From Vibrio sagamiensis NBRC 104589 (lineage in GTDB: Bacteria > Pseudomonadota > Gammaproteobacteria > Enterobacterales > Vibrionaceae), in contig NZ_BJXJ01000010.1 of the NCBI RefSeq assembly GCF_007990935.1, forward strand, positions 62,001-126,000: DNA of 64,000 bases. Reading direction: 5' to 3'. This document shows positions 61,379 to 64,000 of the stretch, in pieces. The stretch's first letter is position 1. Each line of letters begins with the position of its first letter. The notes under the pieces were generated by a model. It did no database searches, was not told where the DNA came from, and saw only the letters and a list, made by a program, of their open reading frames with translations. Both the position numbers and the translations under genes were made by a program.

Positions 61379-62301
61379 TGATCTTTCCCCACTGGCTTAT
61401 TAGCAACAAATTTGATTGCCTGAAGGAGTGTGTCAACATTGTCTTTCATCTCTAATTCCACTTTTTCAGTTTGATACTCACCGTGAGTCATGTGTGAAAA
61501 TCGATATAGTTGCACGTCTGTGGCTTTCTCAATCGTCGTCACAAAGCGATTAGGCATATTTAATTCGTAGAACAAGACATCAATATCTGAAGCGCGAATC
61601 TTTTCGATGGTTTCCTGTAATTGGCTAGCACTTGGTTCAACACCGTGCGCTGGCTCTATTACAGCATCTACATCAACACCAAATTCTTGTAACAGATAAC
61701 CATAGGCATTGTGTGTTGTGGCTACTTTGATGCCCCGCATTTCTAGTTGACCGAGAGCAAGCATGGCTTCGCGTTTCATTAAGCGAAACTTCTTAGCATA
61801 GCTTCGAGCATTTTTTCGGAAGTAATCCGCATTTTCTGGATCAAGCTGCCCTAGTTCTGAAGCAATAGTGTACGCTTTTTGTACCGTGGTAGATAAACCA
61901 ACAAAGGTATGTGGGTTGACCGCACCTTTGCCAACCGACTGCCCCATTGCAGGTAGTAGAGGAACCTCTCTATTTGCTTCAATCACAACTAAATCATCAC
62001 GCTGCGCAGCTTGAATCACTTTCAAAGCAAAATCATCGTGACCGATCCCATTGACAACAATAGCATCCATTTGACTGAGTCTTTTTAAATCATTAGGTTG
62101 TGGTTGATAGTTGTGAGGGTTGAAACCCGCATCAACCAAGGGGATCACCTCCGCTTTGTCTCCTACTACCGCCTTAACGTAACTGTAGTAAGGCTGTAAG
62201 GTGATGCCAATTTTCAATTTATCCTCTGCAAAACTGGGATAACAAGCCATAAAAAAAGCGCCAATGGCGAACAATGGTAAGAAAAGTAGTTGTTTAAACA
62301 T
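61369..62301 (-). CDS. metal ABC transporter binding protein (ZnuA/TroA family)
   Basis: The start at 62301 (MFKQLLFLPLFAIGAFFMACY) is favoured, as it begins the signal peptide; an in-frame ATG at 62316 is possible. 310 residues. Ligand positions are present: NPHNYQPQPND, GIGHDDF, NPHTFVG, and THNAYGYL, with EPAHGVEPSASQL. There is no His-rich loop, so it is not a classical E. coli-type ZnuA and could prefer Zn2+, Mn2+ or Fe2+. It captures the metal in the periplasm and delivers it to the permease. The gene overlaps the ATPase start. Confidence 0.88.
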   Translation of the reverse strand: MFKQLLFLPLFAIGAFFMACYPSFAEDKLKIGITLQPYYSYVKAVVGDKAEVIPLVDAGFNPHNYQPQPNDLKRLSQMDAIVVNGIGHDDFALKVIQAAQRDDLVVIEANREVPLLPAMGQSVGKGAVNPHTFVGLSTTVQKAYTIASELGQLDPENADYFRKNARSYAKKFRLMKREAMLALGQLEMRGIKVATTHNAYGYLLQEFGVDVDAVIEPAHGVEPSASQLQETIEKIRASDIDVLFYELNMPNRFVTTIEKATDVQLYRFSHMTHGEYQTEKVELEMKDNVDTLLQAIKFVANKPVGKDQWQ

Positions 62302-62322
62302 GATAAAATTACCCATTGGTCA

Positions 62323-62931
62323 TTAGTGAGTAAGATGATTGGATGAAGCAGGCGCAACAAGAACCACTTGACGCAACCCTTTTGGAAACCCTATTGCTGC
62401 TTGAGTTAATGCACTCGTTACATCAGGCAAAGATACCGCTTCCGTTGTTGACAGCAGCGTTGACAATGATTGCGAAGAAGACGCTTCTGATGAAAACCAA
62501 ATGTCAGCCACCTCATGACGACTATCTAATAAAATAGTGGCAACGCCTTGTTCATTGCTTGCCACACCCAAATAAAGCCCGGGTGCGGCTATTTGCCAAT
62601 AGAGAGCGCCTTGAAATTGCCAACTTTGATCCTCAACAAAAGGGGCTAACCACATTTCCTGCAACTCATTTATCTCTGGCCACTGGGCGCTCTCACTAAA
62701 TAGGTCTCTGATCTCTTCATGGGCTAATTTGAGCTGGGCGATGATCGTAAGGGTATTTTGATCGAGCTCAGTCAAGAGCACCTGATGCGATAGCAGCTCT
62801 TCAGATTTCGGTGCTAGCTGATGATATGGCAATATCGCCGCCGAAAAAGCCACGATCATGATAATCATGAGTGCCACCCACTTACCTTCACGGCTACCAC
62901 TATCTGGGTAAACCTTTTGCACGACCATCAT
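62323..62931 (-). CDS. membrane-anchored protein associated with the metal-ABC operon (DUF6162-like)
   Basis: 202 residues. One membrane segment near the N-terminus (WVALMIIMIVAFSAAILPY, ~18-36) anchors a helical then mixed periplasmic domain (LDQNTLTIIAQLKLAHEEIRDLF; LYWQIAAPGLYLGVASNEQGVA; ILLDSRHEVADIWFSS). The context and look fit the DUF6162 proteins that accompany such transporters; I hold that name loosely. It overlaps the upstream small periplasmic protein by 4 bases and ends 7-22 bases before the binding protein. Confidence 0.75.
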   Translation of the reverse strand: MMVVQKVYPDSGSREGKWVALMIIMIVAFSAAILPYHQLAPKSEELLSHQVLLTELDQNTLTIIAQLKLAHEEIRDLFSESAQWPEINELQEMWLAPFVEDQSWQFQGALYWQIAAPGLYLGVASNEQGVATILLDSRHEVADIWFSSEASSSQSLSTLLSTTEAVSLPDVTSALTQAAIGFPKGLRQVVLVAPASSNHLTH

Positions 62932-63251
62932 GGTTTGATCTCGATTTCAACCACATCAACTTCTACTGGACTTTCATGCCCTGCATCAAAGACCAAGTAA
63001 AAGTCATTTTTTGGCAATACAAATTCGGCAATAGACCGCTTATCAGTGGCCACTTTGGCAATCAAGTTATCATCATAGTCATACATGATAACGTCGTAAT
63101 CTACAGCAGTTGAGCCATCAGAATACCCAGCTTCACAAAGTACTTTTTGCTGAGCGATATGGCAGCTCATTAAAGGAAAATGAGCCAATGTTTGTGAAGA
63201 AAAAGTGCTCAGTAGCAGAGCAGAAATGCCAAAAGTAATACCATATTTCAT
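62928..63251 (-). CDS. small periplasmic protein in the metal-ABC operon
   Basis: 107 residues. Signal peptide MKYGITFGISALLLSTFSSQTLA, then a mature ~85-residue beta-rich domain with two cysteines (MSCHIAQQKVLCEAGYSDGS), an acidic patch (YDVIMYDYDDNL) and SIAEFVLPKNDFYLVFDAGHES. The pattern recalls Ig-like/transthyretin-like DUF4198 tails. The last four bases overlap the next gene. A role in periplasmic metal handling is inference from position. Confidence 0.75.
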   Translation of the reverse strand: MKYGITFGISALLLSTFSSQTLAHFPLMSCHIAQQKVLCEAGYSDGSTAVDYDVIMYDYDDNLIAKVATDKRSIAEFVLPKNDFYLVFDAGHESPVEVDVVEIEIKP

Positions 63252-63324
63252 ATTGATACCTGCAAGATCATGAAAACGAGTTCAATCATAAATGGGTTGG
63301 AAAATACAGTGGTTAGAAAACAAG

Positions 63325-64000
63325 CTAGTTAAGTTGGGCTTCAAACGTAAGATGTACGTTCATACTAATGCGATCAGCCAGTGGATCATTCTTTAGTTCT
63401 CCCTTGTAATTCGCCTTCATTAAGTAACGACCTGCAACACTTGGTGTGAATGTGATCTTGCCATCTTGATCGCTGACCACATCAATTTGTTCTTGATGAT
63501 TGCGATACAATGTTCCCTCACGAGTAATTTCTGCTGTCACTCCAGGTTGTGGCTTACCATCAAAAAAGAATTGAAACGTAACCGCTTCTCCTTCAACAAT
63601 ATCGGAAGGATGAGTTAAAGGTTTCATTTCCAATAAGCGACCTTCAATATCTAAGACTTTTTCGGTCGGTTTTCCCACGGTAATATAGCTCTCTGCACGA
63701 GTTGACGTCAGTTGAGTCATCAAGTCTCTCGCCTGTTTTGGCAGCACAGTTTCTCGATTACTTTTGTTCGCTTTTATCCACTTTATGGTATCGCGACGTC
63801 CAGCTTTGTATTGTGTGTAATAATCAGGCGCATTATTAATCGTAACTTTATGTGTCCCCTCTTCTACAAAGAAAAAATCAAAAACAGATCGGCGCTTACC
63901 ACGTAAGACAAAATCAGGTCGTTCGGAACGGCCATCAGGCATAATAATCAACGCTGACTCACTGCTAGCAGGCTTATCAAACACAAATGTTCCGTGTGAA
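63325..64000 (-). CDS. DUF4198-type periplasmic protein, 5' end beyond window
   Basis: At least 225 residues; the frame continues past the right edge, reading SHGTFVFDKPASSE from the border, so the GTG at 63984 is not the true start and the signal peptide is out of view. DUF4198 features include the N-terminal HGTFV segment and the Ig-like C-terminal domain (GEAVTFQFFFDGKPQPGVTAEITREG; DQDGKITFTPSVAGRYLMKANY). These exported proteins often accompany metal-uptake systems (Ni, Co, Zn). First visible gene of the metal-ABC operon; 73 bases before the next gene. Confidence 0.85.
   Translation of the reverse strand, partial: SHGTFVFDKPASSESALIIMPDGRSERPDFVLRGKRRSVFDFFFVEEGTHKVTINNAPDYYTQYKAGRRDTIKWIKANKSNRETVLPKQARDLMTQLTSTRAESYITVGKPTEKVLDIEGRLLEMKPLTHPSDIVEGEAVTFQFFFDGKPQPGVTAEITREGTLYRNHQEQIDVVSDQDGKITFTPSVAGRYLMKANYKGELKNDPLADRISMNVHLTFEAQLN

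Overview
The window looks like a piece of a Vibrio (Vibrionaceae) genome, probably the smaller chromosome. The evidence is the ~40% GC base use, Vibrio-type proteins throughout (SpeA, PncB, NrtR, EmrD, porin, YggL, DUF2057, DUF3012) and a lateral-type flagellar cluster with flgAMN divergent from flgBCDEFGHIJKL. The chromosome assignment is inference. No rRNA, tRNA, CRISPR array, integrase or insertion sequence was seen.

Layout. 1-7.0 kb (minus strand): an AT-rich RHS locus made of a secreted protein of unknown family, a Tat-signal protein carrying an isolated RHS core, and a large RHS/YD-repeat protein cut by the left edge. 7.4-10 kb: a DUF3012 lipoprotein with a duplicated domain between two microsatellites, a decayed small gene, and a CPA1 cation/proton antiporter. 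10-16.6 kb: a HAD phosphatase followed by a C-A-T-E-C nonribosomal peptide synthetase. 17-22 kb: a secreted hydrolase, an exported protein, a beta-hydroxyacid dehydrogenase and a divergent MocR regulator. 22-34.7 kb: a flagellar rod/hook/junction cluster. Its FlgJ lacks the muramidase domain, an MltD-like lytic transglycosylase follows flgN, and an extra flagellin-like gene follows flgL. 34.9-41.5 kb: a mini-ORF/terminator unit, Nudix hydrolase, small lipoproteins, a YdcF-like protein, and the NAD salvage set pncB / nrtR-pncA with repeated candidate operators. 41.8-45.3 kb: a PhnD-like binding protein paired with a hybrid histidine kinase. 45.4-47.6 kb: DUF2057, yggL, an unlisted 46-residue ORF, and a CsrB-family RNA with an upstream UvrY/VarA-like box. 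47.7-57.5 kb: LysR regulator, rimK with its retropepsin-like partner, speA-speB, emrD, and a lipoprotein S9 oligopeptidase. 57.6-64 kb (minus): a porin and a metal-ABC operon (DUF4198, small periplasmic protein, DUF6162-like, binding protein, ATPase, permease, second divergent binding protein) running off the right edge.

Working together. Putrescine synthesis from arginine (speA-speB), nicotinamide/nicotinate salvage under NrtR, metal uptake and lateral motility are complete local modules. The CsrB RNA would act genome-wide by titrating CsrA. The most unusual items are the Tat-linked RHS core, the orphan NRPS ending in a condensation domain, the split of FlgJ function, the flagellin-like protein, the PhnD/kinase pair, and the metal-binding-protein paralogue that has lost ligand histidines. 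A family of short dispersed hairpin repeats built on TATACCCAAGT lies between many of the genes.
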